A stretch of DNA of 64,000 nt, taken from contig CP136490.1 in assembly GCA_032768795.1 (NCBI GenBank), positions 7,936,001 through 8,000,000 on the forward strand. Reading direction: 5' to 3'. This stretch comes from Tremella fuciformis (lineage: Eukaryota > Basidiomycota > Tremellomycetes > Tremellales > Tremellaceae). A model generated the notes under the pieces. The model was not told the origin of the DNA. It worked only from the letters and a program-made list of their open reading frames with translations, and searched no databases. Below, in pieces: positions 1 through 11,000 of this stretch (the stretch's first letter is position 1; each line of letters starts with the position of its first letter). The position numbers and the translations under genes were made by a program.

Positions 1-850
1 CAAGCTCGAGTCATTCTGTTTGGAGATGGCGAGATGACCGGTATTGCCAAGGGTGAGCACGGGACGGTAGAACTTGACGTTATACAAAGCTCATCGTAGT
101 CCTACCTGATGGGGCGAGCATCATACTCTGTTCGACCGTGTCCCCGACAGACGCATCGAGCCTGGACGCCTCTCTGGACAATCTGAAGACCGGTCTTCGC
201 CTTGTCGATGCTCCTTGTTCAGGTGGACCGAGGAGAGCAGCCACCGGCGATCTCTCCATGATGGCATCGGGAGATCTATCAGCCCTGCAGAAATCTGCAA
301 CAGTACTGCAAGCCATGGCTTGCGCCCAGGGCAACACTTCCAACCTACATTACCTTCGTGAGCGTGAAATCGATCACGAACGCCCGTGGTCTGACGAAGT
401 AGCGGGTGGCGTGGGATCAGGCAGCAAGATGAAGGCCATCAATCAGCTCCTAGCCTGCGTACACCTCTGCGCAGTCGCAGAAGCCTTCAACCTCGCTGCT
501 AAGGAGGGAATGGACCTTGCAAGGGTGTACGATGTGGTTAAAGGCGGAGCTGCGTGGTCCTATATCCTTACTGATCGTGAGCAGCCCCGCTATCCGGCTA
601 GTTTACGCACTGATCAGTAGGTACGCCCCGTATGTTACTCAAGAAGCCTCCAGTGGCGAGCGCGACCACGACGCTTGTGAAGGATCTGAATATCGTGCTG
701 GAGGAAGCCAAGCGCACTAAAACGCCTCTCTGGTTAGCAGCGACAGCCCAGCAGCAACTCACTGCGGCAGTGGCGGCGGGGTGGGGCGCGGAGGACGATG
801 CGTCTGTAGGGTGGTTATGGGAGCAATACGGGGTGACTGTGCGGTCTTGA
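1..850 (+). CDS. 3-hydroxyisobutyrate/L-threonate dehydrogenase-like protein, 3' part only
   Basis: The gene enters from the left edge. The visible exons are 1-52, 100-357, 403-576 and 618-850, joined in one frame to the TGA at 848-850. The protein shows LVDAPCSGGP and then GSGSKMKAINQLL, the substrate and helix motifs of the beta-hydroxyacid dehydrogenase superfamily. In that family the Lys of the G-x-x-x-K-x-x-x-N motif is catalytic. The C-terminal helices (MLLKKPPVASATTTLVKDL, then a PLWLAATAQ-like stretch) match the all-alpha dimerisation domain. The family oxidises short hydroxy acids with NAD(P). The Rossmann nucleotide-binding part lies outside the window. The exact substrate (threonate, hydroxyisobutyrate or other) cannot be told from this part. 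Confidence 0.8.
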
Positions 851-990
851 CGAGTGTCTGGATATACAGAGTGATAAGGTACAAGAAAGCAGATGCAGGT
901 GCCACTTTGCCACTCTGCGCCTTGACCTCCACCGAAAAGTACAGAGTCAATTTAACTCTGTCAACGATATCACATCTATACAATTCAAGC

Positions 991-2799
991 ATGTCGGCGG
1001 CAACAGATCAGGCTGGACCGAGCAGACCGAAGAGGGCAGGAACAAGCCGCAGTTTCAGTCCCGTGGTCGACGACGATGAGGACAGCCCTCGAGCGGCTCT
1101 CTCGTCCACGCAGCCGTCGGGTTCTTTGGGTGCCGCACAGGATGAGGAGGAAGACGAGGATGAGCAAGTCGTGGATTTTGATACGATCCAGAGCTTCGCT
1201 AGGTGAGCATAACCACCGGCGGATGTCTCTGAGCTGAGGATGTAGCAAGATTCAGCATCAGCCCGACGAGGATGGCGCTCCGAGCCGCCCGAAAATCACC
1301 ATACCCAAGCGGGGCGAGAAGGATTTCGAGCCGCTGGCGGAGACGGTCAATCTACAGGAAATGATGCTTCAGCGATCGAGAGAGGCATTATTCAATGCTC
1401 TTGTCGGTGTGCGAGGAGGGCACAGGTATGTCAAGGGAGCTGGGGAAAGGCTCGGCTGATCAGGCAGCAAAAGCATGTCTCATGCTCTGCTCGTTCCCGG
1501 CACCTCATTCCCTCGGATACTCGTCGCTCGCGGCCACCTTCAAATGACTCTGGGTATGACGGTACGGTCATTCGAGAATGGAAAGGGCAAGTCTCGCGTT
1601 GAGCTCCTGCCTGAAGAGGCGTTGTACCTCCTCGAGCGAGGCAGCCTGCAGATCTGGGTCGGACCCGTCCCTATGACGGAAGAGGAAGAGGCGGACCGCC
1701 TGGGCGAGTGGGTCGACGAGGAGCAGGGCGTTCGCGGGGCCACCGAATTGAGTGCCATGGAGGGGTATGGTGTGTTCCTGGGCAAAGAGGGCCTGACGTG
1801 GGAGCGGTATCAGGTGAGAGGGTTTCGTTTGGCATCGCGAAGCTCACTAGAAGGCGTATGCGTACCTCAAACGACTGGGATACACGGTGCAGCGAGTGCG
1901 CCGATTTATCCCGCCTCATTTCCTACACTCCTCCAACTCGGCCCGCACTCCAGTAAATCTACTGGCACAGGATGGCAGTCTGCCGCCCTTCCGAACCTGG
2001 TGGTTCAGCATACCTCGGTGGATTGGCGGTATGGGATGGGGGCTATGCCTTGGCGCGCAACGATTACTCGCTGAGGTATTCGCGACTATCGGGCAAGCCG
2101 CCCGCTCAGTATTACCACGAGGGGACAGACGCTTCCTTAAGGGCACCTTACTGGATGGCTGGTACTCCAAAACATACGGTCAGCAGCAAGTCCTTCGAGC
2201 GCGAACTGGAATTGATGCCTTCAGCTTCCCTCTTCGCTCATCTTCGCATGACCCCTTCGTCGCACTCGGCACCACTCCCTGTTCGAGCGATCTCATTTGA
2301 CAGCGCTTCGCCCTACTCCATCCTGGATTGTAATCCCTATCTGCCCTTTTTTCACGTCTGGAAGCCGGCTACGGCATGGTCGAAAGCGAAGTGGGACAAG
2401 GGATCTGCAGCGGGTCTCGCAACGCAAAAGCCAGACTTCTTCATCGCAGCGGTCGAGGCGCGCAATACGCCTATGCCGTCGATTCATCAGCTCAAGGAAG
2501 CCTGGGACGAGGTCATGGATGAACCCAAGGGTCCGATCCGGAGGCTCGGGCCGCAGTACGAGAACCGACGACCTCCACCAAGATCATACACGGTGGACAA
2601 AGGCAAGAGACCCTGGTGGGGGAAGTGGCTTCCGTCGAGCTGGTCAAATGACCCGCGCCGAAGTGGCGGATCGACTGGTGGCAATATCGGTGCGCTGCGG
2701 AATGGCGACAGGGCGCTCATTGTCGCTGTCAATGATTCTGGTAACACCGGATGGCTGAGGTTCGGGCGAACCGGCTTTGCAGAGCAAGCCATGATATGA
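991..2799 (+). CDS. SEN54: tRNA-splicing endonuclease subunit Sen54
   Basis: Five exons (991-1202, 1246-1425, 1468-1813, 1851-2178, 2225-2799) give an unbroken frame of 546 residues. After an acidic N-terminus comes the Sen54 N-terminal domain with LLPEEALYLLERGSLQIW, the most diagnostic block of this family, then KAYAYLKRLGYTVQR. The C-terminal part has NPYLPFFHVWKP and FFIAAVEARNTPMP. Sen54 is a structural subunit of the heterotetrameric endonuclease that cuts introns from pre-tRNA; it partners Sen2 and carries no catalytic triad. The intron at 2179-2224 was placed because joining there restores the conserved YASLFAHLRMTPSSH stretch. The start is the first ATG of the open frame, 140 nt after the previous stop. 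Confidence 0.9.
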
Positions 2800-3024
2800 C
2801 ACAAATGCATGAGCACGATGGGATGGATTGGGAATCGGTTTCATCTACAGTGTGGAGTGCCGTGTCAGCACTAGGAGACTACGAGACTATGTACAATAGC
2901 ATGCGAAGCAGGAAAATACAGAAGTAATTGGTGGAGGGGAGCGACATTCGAGTACGGGACAAGCGGGACGAATCGGGCAAACGATCCAGCCGAGTGGGCT
3001 GCTTTAAGGAAAAGCCGTGTCCCC

Positions 3025-3840
3025 TTACTCGTCAGCCAGACTGACTGTTCCAAGAGCCGTCGTGACGCCGACAGAGGAGCTTGGCTCCTGAAGCGCTGTA
3101 GAGGCGGGTTCTTGTCCAGGCTCCTGCCCTTCAAACTTGAACTCGGGGCCGACCTCCCAGTAGCGCTTTTGTAAGTTCGCCATCTTCTCCGATTGTGACG
3201 TTAAGTCAGGCGGAGCGTCCAGGATTTCGATCACTTTCTCATGGAGCACCCCCGGCTCTTCGTACTCCTTGTTGCCCTTAGTCCTCGCCAGTTCTATAAT
3301 CCACCGGAGCCTCATCGTGGCGTCGATAATGCTCAGCGCGTCTGTCTCGAGGTCCGAGATACAAGCCTCGAGATCGTTTAGTTGCTCCTGAGAAGTATCG
3401 CGATAAAATAAAGACTCGTGCCAGCGGGTAACCTGTACAAGGATATGGTCCGTGACGCTTGCCTCGCGGCGGAAGGGCTGAGTCGTTTCGCGCAGTTTCT
3501 GGAAAGCCTTTTCAGGCTCTAGATCGATGGCATCGATCCGGGATACAATTTGCGTGGGCGGCCCTGTCTCGGTTGTCTCACCGCCCTCGTTGTCAGAAGC
3601 CACGCCCTGGTGTGATGCACTCGAGTGGCATGGTACAGTCCGAAAGCTGTTCGGGTGAGCTTCGACAGCTGTCTCAGGCGTGATCGTGCCCAGAGTATCG
3701 TTGTCGCCGCTCATGACTCCTGTCGCCGGCTGTGAAGTGATGGAGTGGATGTGGGTCAGCCGAGATGCCGGAAGAGCAATGGCAGGCTTTATGAAGGAAG
3801 CTGGACCGTTCTGCAAAGGTCTTGGCTGCGAAGTCGCCAC
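3025..3840 (-). CDS. Unknown protein with acidic N-terminus and helical core
   Basis: This is an uninterrupted frame of 271 codons on the minus strand, unusual here because almost all neighbours have introns. A second in-frame ATG at 3714 (MSGDNDTLGT) is an equally good start and would remove 42 basic, proline-rich residues. The middle of the protein (FQKLRETTQPFRREA to IIDATMRLRWIIELART) looks all-helical with heptad-like spacing. The tail repeats EPGQEPA and is rich in Ser/Thr. I see no catalytic motif, signal peptide or membrane segment and recognise no family. It converges with SEN54, whose stop lies 225 nt away. Amino-acid use looks like a real fungal protein, but the gene could be lineage-specific. 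Confidence 0.5.
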   Translation of the reverse strand: MATSQPRPLQNGPASFIKPAIALPASRLTHIHSITSQPATGVMSGDNDTLGTITPETAVEAHPNSFRTVPCHSSASHQGVASDNEGGETTETGPPTQIVSRIDAIDLEPEKAFQKLRETTQPFRREASVTDHILVQVTRWHESLFYRDTSQEQLNDLEACISDLETDALSIIDATMRLRWIIELARTKGNKEYEEPGVLHEKVIEILDAPPDLTSQSEKMANLQKRYWEVGPEFKFEGQEPGQEPASTALQEPSSSVGVTTALGTVSLADE

Positions 3841-4725
3841 AATGAAAGGACGACACTATGTGAAGGGAAAGCACTCTTACAAAAGGAGAATCCATGACGT
3901 TCTAGACGCTTCTGTCTGCCATGAAGCTGATTCGCAGTCGTCCGTAAGCACAGAGAGGAACATCGTTACATGTTGGTGCTAGGTGTTCCGGCATCCACCC
4001 AGTCTTGAAATTAGGGCTTTTGGCGACACCTTCAAGTGGGACCTCGCGGTCCCGTATCGAGCTGCTATCCAAGGACAGACAGATCGTTAAGAGAATTTTG
4101 GCATTCTTGAAGCAACTCAGGAACAGTCGTATGCTCTTCTGGAGAGGCGTGTCATCGCGTACGGGAGTGGCCTGGCCATCGAAAGAAACACCTGACAATC
4201 TAAGCAGCCATCCTCTCCAGAGTTTTTGCTGGTTCTGCCACTGTAAGGTCTGAGGGTTCCGGTACATCAGTATGGTACGGTTCTGAAGAAGCGGCACCTT
4301 CTGCCCGTGCCCGGGGCGTTTCACAGCGGTCCGTGCGCCCAGGATCATTTACTGCTCCAGCCTTAGCCGATTGTCTACCCGATCTCCAGACTCACTGTTA
4401 CCTGTTACGATACCCCCGTTGTCTGTGGACGAGTTGACATTTTCAGACTCAAACCCTGCTAGATGTGGGAGGCGGCGTGTTCAAGTGGCGAGGATAATTG
4501 CAGAAATGATCGTTGATGGAAGATCAAGAGAGGTTATGGCGGATCGTAAGTCTTGACCAGGAACATTGGTCGCGAAATGAACAGGGTGATTGATATTGTG
4601 AATCAGATGATGAGATTGGGAAAGAAAAGGCCGGTCAGACGTGATGGTGGAGGAACTAATGATAGGCAAGCAGGCATATAGACGAAATGACAAGGAGCGG
4701 AGCCGGAATAGCCCACGTCAAAGCC
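3841..4725. other. Intergenic stretch, no convincing gene
   Basis: About 880 nt between two minus-strand genes of unknown function. The short open frames on both strands (up to 148 codons) have no family pattern, no good start context and no splice sites that extend them. It probably holds the promoter and 5' leader of the gene at 3025-3840 and the 3' end of the gene at 4726-5484. No repeat or RNA gene was seen. Confidence 0.5.
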
Positions 4726-5484
4726 TCAAGCTGCACTGCTTCGGGTCCAGCTTCCACGGCTCCGCCATATAGTACTGGCGAGGTTGAGGGAGCCGGCGAC
4801 AACCTGCCTGTAGTCCGGAATGTCTTGTGCCGTCCATTGGCTGGTCGAGGGCTCAGCCGTCGGAACAAGAGACGTCACCCCATGGGACCTCGCTCTGCCC
4901 GCCAACCGCCGTTGGTCGGTGGGAGAGACGGAGGGTTGCGACGTGTGCCCGTGACGAGAGTCAATGTTAGACATCTCTCTGGCCCGATTCACTGCTTCAC
5001 CAAGCTTGTCGAAGTCCCTTCGCAAGCTGCGAATCGTCGTATTCAAATGCTGGAGTTGTACGATTGCGGGTTGATATCGTGCGCCGGGCGCGCTCATATT
5101 CACCAGCATATCTCGTTGAGAAAATACTCTCACTTCGCGGGCTATCGCTTGGAGTCTGCTGGAAACGGAATTGCAAAGTTCGAAGACGGTTTGATCAAGA
5201 GTCCTAGGTGCCGGAGCCGACACCGAAGCAGCAGTCGGCGGGTCGTCCGGCACTGTTGTGGTGCCCGTAGACGGCCGTGAAACTTCATTGGTCGGCAGCC
5301 TCTCTGGCCTATCGACTTGAGCCACTAGGGTGGAGGCTCCACTCTCGGCTTCTTGAGGATCATTCGACGCTGTGGACCGAACTTGGTCCGAGTCCAGGCT
5401 GTCTTGTTCAGCAGATGCGCGTGTCGTATCCGCGGCAGACAGGCGCGAAATGTTGGTCTCAGTGTCTGGGGAAGTCAGTGGCAT
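4726..5484 (-). CDS. Unknown Ser/Thr-rich protein with central helical region
   Basis: An intronless minus-strand frame of 252 codons from the ATG at 5484 (MPLTSPDTETN). An upstream in-frame ATG at 5562 would add 26 residues of low-complexity sequence. The N-terminal 100 residues are rich in Ser, Thr, Asp and Pro. A central block (VFELCNSVSSRLQAI to LGEAVNRAREMS) is predicted helical by eye. The C-terminus is again disordered. The order acidic N-terminus, about 80-residue helical block, disordered tail resembles the gene at 3025-3840, so the two might be old tandem duplicates, but residue identity is too low to claim it. I recognise no function. Confidence 0.5.
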   Translation of the reverse strand: MPLTSPDTETNISRLSAADTTRASAEQDSLDSDQVRSTASNDPQEAESGASTLVAQVDRPERLPTNEVSRPSTGTTTVPDDPPTAASVSAPAPRTLDQTVFELCNSVSSRLQAIAREVRVFSQRDMLVNMSAPGARYQPAIVQLQHLNTTIRSLRRDFDKLGEAVNRAREMSNIDSRHGHTSQPSVSPTDQRRLAGRARSHGVTSLVPTAEPSTSQWTAQDIPDYRQVVAGSLNLASTIWRSRGSWTRSSAA

Positions 5485-6097
5485 GATAGCCTGTGTAGTT
5501 TGAGTTCGGTGGGAGGGGTGGTAATTGGTTCTTGGGTGTGTGTCGGCAGACTTTAAGCACAATTAATCGGCTGCCCGTTTCCATGATGACAAGGGTTAGT
5601 ATTTCCATTGCGTTCGAAGAGGCGCGGCAGATGTTTCAGACGGTCATTATATCGTACTTGGAAGCAGAGCTCGTTCGAGTACTTTCGACAAGAGTCCGTC
5701 GAGAAGCCAAGGGGCATCTGCCAAAGCTGAGTGCGAATCAAAAGTTCGATGAGCCCCAGTCGACCACCTCCTTTGTCTGTGGGGATCCATCTAGGGTGCA
5801 CAAGTGCCGGTCGGTAGCTGTTGGGAGCATCAAGGACACATGGAATTGTCGTGGTGAATACGTGGAGGGGGTCGTTGAGTATCGTCCAGCAGCAAAGAGA
5901 GTAACGGGCCGGTCGGACGGAATTTAGGCCCGACGGAAGTGCTCGGACCCTCACTTCGGCGTGGACGGAGGTGGAGGCTGCCCACGACTTGATAACAATA
6001 GATAAAGCCCATTGCACAGAAGGCCCATCACATGCATCACTTCTGGTTCTAGTCAGAATCTGCAACACTACGCTGCTCCAATAGTCTGATCCCCGCT
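5485..6097. promoter_or_regulatory. Divergent promoter region
   Basis: About 610 nt separate the starts of the minus-strand gene ending at 5484 and the plus-strand FAD oxidoreductase at 6098, so the stretch should carry both promoters. Open frames inside it (131 codons plus, 171 codons minus) show no family pattern and are rich in rare-looking residue runs. No TATA element was clear. Confidence 0.4.
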
Positions 6098-7850
6098 ATG
6101 GCCAATCATCCCGACCTTCCTATCCCTCTTGGGGCGCTGTCTCATTGGCAACGCTCTACCCGTGACCATCCACTTCTGAATGCCGGTCGCGAAGATCCCC
6201 TGCCGTCAGAAGCCGATGTGGTGATTATTGGAAGCGGCTTGTGCGGTCAGTGTTGTGGCGTCACAATCAAGCTGTGCTGATCATATCAGGAGCTGTCGTC
6301 GCCAACACCTTGCTGTACGCTGAGAATCGCCCTCAAAAGGTCGTCGTTCTCGAAGCTCGGGAGATCTGTTCCGGGGCTAGTGGACGAAATGCTGGGCACT
6401 GTCGACCAGGTGAGCTCTTCATCAGGTCGACGCTGAGGCTATACTGACCTTCAGACGTTGCTCGAGGGTTCAATCGCTTTGCAGACGTACACGGCCGTGC
6501 CGAGGCCCGAAAGATCCTCGAAAGCGAGTCCGAAGTCTTCAGGAGGTCCGTAGTTGGTACCTCTGGGCGCAACCGGCTGACAGCCAGGGCCGACGAGTTT
6601 ATCAGCAAGCATAGCATCGACTGTGAATGGGTCAAGCGCCCGACACTAGATGTCTGCATGACCAAAGACTTTATGGAATACTCAGCGGACGCGCTCACTG
6701 GCTTGCGGGCGGAGGGAGGCCAACCGACAATCTCGGTGCTCGACGGGGAAGAGACGGCCAAAGTGAGTCACTCGACAGATCAGTAGCGCCTGAACTGATC
6801 AGTAGGAGTTCAGGGTGGCCGGTGCTGAGGGAGCTTTCGCTTGGCCCGCAGCGACAGTGAACCCCGCCAAGCTGTGTTTGGGGATTCACACCGTCAATAC
6901 AAAGGCTGGCGGGTACGAACTCTACTCTTGGGCCCCTGCGACTTCGGTAGACCCTGCTGAGGGCGGTAAATGGACAGTCAGCACGCCTAGAGGGTCCATC
7001 ACCGCACCAAAGGTCATACACTGCACAAATGCCTATTGCCGAGCCATCTTGCCCGAGCTCTCTGGACTCGTGGTACCGACAATCTGTAAGTAACGAGCCA
7101 TGAATTGATGATTTAGCTGAATAAGAACAGCTCAGGCGATGCGATTGATAAAACCTCCCGCTGGCGAGGAGGCTTTCCCAAAGCTCCCTGCCAGCTAGTG
7201 AGACTATCTGACTTCGTCTCTTTCCCGCTGACATCCCATAGCTCCGTGCGATTCTCGCCCTTCCACTTTTACTCCGTCGCCCCTCAGCCTGACGATTCGA
7301 TCGTCATGGGCAATTCCGAGAAGAAGTGAGCGGCTGTTCCATTTTCGCTCACGGACCGTGCTGAAGTGTCTCAAGTCCCGACATTCCGCCCGAAGTGCAA
7401 GCTCTCCATCGAAACACAGTGGATGATTCCGGCTCATCTGATATCGTCGCGAGCACAGTGTACGAAGCGTTCCGAGCTCGGTTCCCAGAAGGGCAGTGGC
7501 CCAAGGATGGCGGCATCCAGTACGCCTGGACCGGTATCATCGGCTTCACCCCAGACGCTGTTCCCTTCATCGGCGATGTTCCCGGTAAATCTGGCCAATA
7601 TGTTGCTGCTGGCTACAACGGTCACGGTAAGTCCCTACCATGACGGTAGGGGTGAGCTGAGAACACAGGCATGGCTCGCATCTTCCTGTGTGCTCCTACT
7701 CTGGCCAAGTACGTGCTTGACGGAACGTGGGACAATGCTATGCCGTCGTCCTTCATTGTCACCGAGGAACGGCTGCAGCGCCTGCGGGCTGGCTTGGACA
7801 AAGGTGCACTGTCCCCGAATGGAGCTAGCGCTGCAAAGACGCAGGCCTAG
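6098..7850 (+). CDS. FAD-dependent oxidoreductase (DAO/glycine oxidase-like)
   Basis: Eight exons (6098-6245, 6290-6409, 6455-6762, 6806-7085, 7131-7197, 7242-7325, 7376-7626, 7669-7850) encode 479 residues in frame. Residues 40-75 form the FAD-binding Rossmann fold: VVIIGSGLCGAVVANTLL with G-x-G-x-x-G, then VVVLEAREICSGASGRNAGH, where the Glu after the second strand binds the ribose. The C-terminal part has YAWTGIIGFTPDAVPFIG and AAGYNGHGMARIFL, the second flavin-contact block of D-amino-acid oxidase-fold enzymes. This fits the fungal oxidoreductases that act on amines or amino acids. There is no signal peptide, so a cytosolic place is likely; the substrate is unknown. The intron after the first GxGxxG half is typical of fungal members. 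Confidence 0.88.
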
Positions 7851-8073
7851 TTGTTGTATCAGGGGTGGGCGAGTATGCGAGGCTTCGCATACAGGCAAGT
7901 AGAATGCAATGTGTGGACTTTAAACGGCATGGACCAGCCTCCTTTGGTGTACAGAGACAGGACGTCCTTTGATGTTCGCCTCCTTCCACTCGGTCGTGAG
8001 GTGTCGAGCAGACGTGGCCTGCAACAGACGTCTAGTGGAGTTTCTAAGGTGTGTGCCGAGACTCTCGCTCGAG

Positions 8074-11000
8074 ATGGCGCACTCGAGTGGCGGAGCCGCT
8101 CTGCAAGAAGCCATATCGATCCTCTTCTTCACCGGCTTCATCCTTTTCCTCCTCTTGCTATGCCAGCGGGGCCAATTCGGCAGCCTCAACCTCTCCCGTC
8201 TCCTGAACGGTATCGGTCTTGGCGCTGGACGCCATGAACGCCGCAAAGAGTCAGACGACGTGCTTCCGGACACAGAGGATGAAGGTGAAACTGCTCCTCT
8301 TCCTCCGCCACCGAAACCTGCAACCGGCGAAAAGAAGCGAGAGCCGGGTAAGACGCCTAGGTCGTCTGAAGGGACAGAGGGCCTGCGTGAACGACGGCGA
8401 GAGCGACCGAAGCTAACGAAAGAGGAAGAGGACCAGACCAATCGTCTGAGGCATGAGGCGCGAGAGGGAGAGGAGGAGCTCAAGACGGGACCGCAAAAGA
8501 CGTCAAGCGAAACGACCAACCCAGAGGGCAGAGGAGAGGGAGGAAAACAACGCTCGCGCCGCCCTGAGAAGGTCGCCGAACCGGAAGTTTCAACCACACG
8601 TACTCGAACAGCAGAGAAGACCAGACCGGAGCCACTAAAAGTAAGAACAGAGGGCCTGTCAGACGCCGAAGAAGAAGAGAAGCTCCGGCAGCGCGAAGAA
8701 GAACGAGAGGTTCGACGCCAACGCGAGCCCGAGAGTCAAGATTTGTCTTTCAGGACACTCAAGCGCAAAGCCAAAGAACGAGACTTGAAGCGCCAGACTG
8801 GCGTGTCTCAGTCCATTCAGAGTGCTCCCCTTGAGATCCGCCACGAGTCACTGGCGGGGACCTCGAAGCACTCCGCGCCGCCGGACCGCTCTTATATTAC
8901 GGTGGACAGAAGCAGCCATCCTTCCTCGAAAACGAAAGTGAATGGGCGAACAAGGCGTTTGAGACACAAGCTTGGTGAAGATTGGGAAGACGACGATGTG
9001 ATCGACCGCCCAGATGGTCTCAGTCGACTTGACAAACCTCCTCGGTCAGCACCACTCGAGCTCAAGCATCACCGCCTCCACAGAGATGGAGACCTTTCTG
9101 CCCCGCCAGAAGGCCGTTTCAGTCACACCCTCAGAGACGATGAGGAAGTCGAAGACGAAGAGAGGGTCGAGGACAGCAGGCGACCAGAGCTACGTGGAGG
9201 CGAGCTTCCGGAAGAAATGGGCCATCAATCCCGACGATACACGAGAGTCGTAAGCCGTTCCTGGCGCACGGACACTGGGATGGGACTAAATGCCAGGACA
9301 AAAGCCTGGATTCGTCCGCCCCTTCCACCAGTACGTCGTCCATCTATCCCTATCTCGATGATTGGCTGGAGAAAGATCAAGAGAGGGTCAGAGCGCTGCC
9401 GCAGAGCAGAGCTCGGCGCCAAGGCTCGAAGCTGTCGGTCGATATTCCGGACCGGAGAGGGCTCGAGCGATCAGTCGTTGTGGACTCCGGTACCGAGGCT
9501 GAAGACATTCCCGTCGGTGTGGTCCGGGCAAAGCACAATCGTCGTGGTCACAGAAAACGTGTGAGTTTTGCCGGGACAGATTCTGGCGAAGAGGCGGACC
9601 AGGAGAACCAGCCGCCGTCTGCGGGTCGCAAGCCCAAGAAGAATATCCTCAAGAAGGACCGGGATGGTGATGGTGATGGCGGCGACGGCGGGGGCGGGAG
9701 ACCTCCAAGTCCCTCAGGCGACTATGACAACCTTGACGACTTCATGGACCCGAAAGGTCCTCCGCCTTCAAAGAAAGACTCAAGAAAGCCGAAAAGCGAT
9801 GGTGAAGGAGGCAAGGGTGGCGGTGGTGGCCAGCGGCAGGTGACTCCTACAGGTGATGACGATAATCTGGATGACTTTGTGCGGCCAGATGAGGCCACCA
9901 CGCCGCCTGCTCGAGAGTCGAGGAAGGCCAAAGAAGACCCGAAAGCCTCAAGCCGCACCAAGAAAAGCAAGACCGCTTCGACACCTCCGCCGCCGGAGAA
10001 GGGGAAAAAGTCTGCCCGTTCGGGCAGTGGAGAGGAGTCTGCTGGGGGAGGCGATGACCCTCGTCGCGTGAGAATCGATATCAAGACCGATCAAGGAAAT
10101 CCTGAGAAGAAAGGCAAGAAGGGTAAGAAGGAGGCGGGCGGCGGCGGGGCCGATGACGGAGGCGATGATGACCAAACGAAAAAGAAGAAGACAAAGAAGA
10201 AGCAGACGGGCGAATCTTCCGATGAGCCTGATGACGGGGAAGAAGGTGATGGAGGCAAGAAGAAAGCGAGGAAAGATGCCAAGCCAACCTCGAAGAAGCC
10301 TCAGAAGGGAAAGAAGGATCAGGCAGCAGCCGGGGATGACGATGACGATGATGATGATCCCGCAAACCCGCCTGTCAAAAAGAAAAAGAAGAAGCCTCCG
10401 TCCAAAGGTGATGGTGAAAATGCCGATGACGATGACGATGACCCAGACTTGAAGGATGGCGCAAAGAAAAAGAAGAAGACAACGAAGCAAGGCGGGGGGA
10501 AATCTGGGAATGATAGGGGAGATGATGATGATGACGACGACCTGAATGACGACGGTGAGCGCCGACGAAAGAGGAGGGGAGGCAATGGGGACGGTGGGGA
10601 CGGCAACGGGCGGGGCAAGAAGGGCAATCAGGGGCGAGGCAATAACAACTACGACGACGACCCTGATGACGACGATTATGCAGGTGGTGGTGGTGGCGGT
10701 GGGCGTGCTCGACAGAGGCGCAGGGGCCAGGGAGGAAACTATCAGAATCCGCAAGACCCCTCTTTCTCGCAGTATGGGAACCCGAATCCGATGTACAACC
10801 AAGGGCAGCCGTACCCCGGCCAGGACACCCAGACTCAGAACGGCCAAAATCCCGGCGTCTTCAACAACATGTTCACGAGAGCAAAGAATGGCAATCAGTC
10901 GCAAAACAACGGGGGCAAGCAAGGGGACCAGACCTCACAGCCGCTCAACAATGCTGTAGATGGGACAATCCCGGATGGGACCGCGACAGATGCGCCAGAC

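Noticed and set aside
5532..6068. Open frames of 131 (plus) and 171 (minus) codons
   Set aside because: No family pattern, overlapping each other in opposite directions in a divergent promoter region.
7920..8597. 225-codon minus-strand frame rich in Ser/Arg
   Set aside because: Shadow of the Arg/Glu-rich start of the giant gene.
9948..10922. 324-codon minus-strand open frame rich in Ile/Val/Leu
   Set aside because: It is the antisense of the Lys/Asp codon tracts of the giant gene; GAT/GAC and AAG read backwards give Ile/Val/Leu and remove stops. No start or family pattern.
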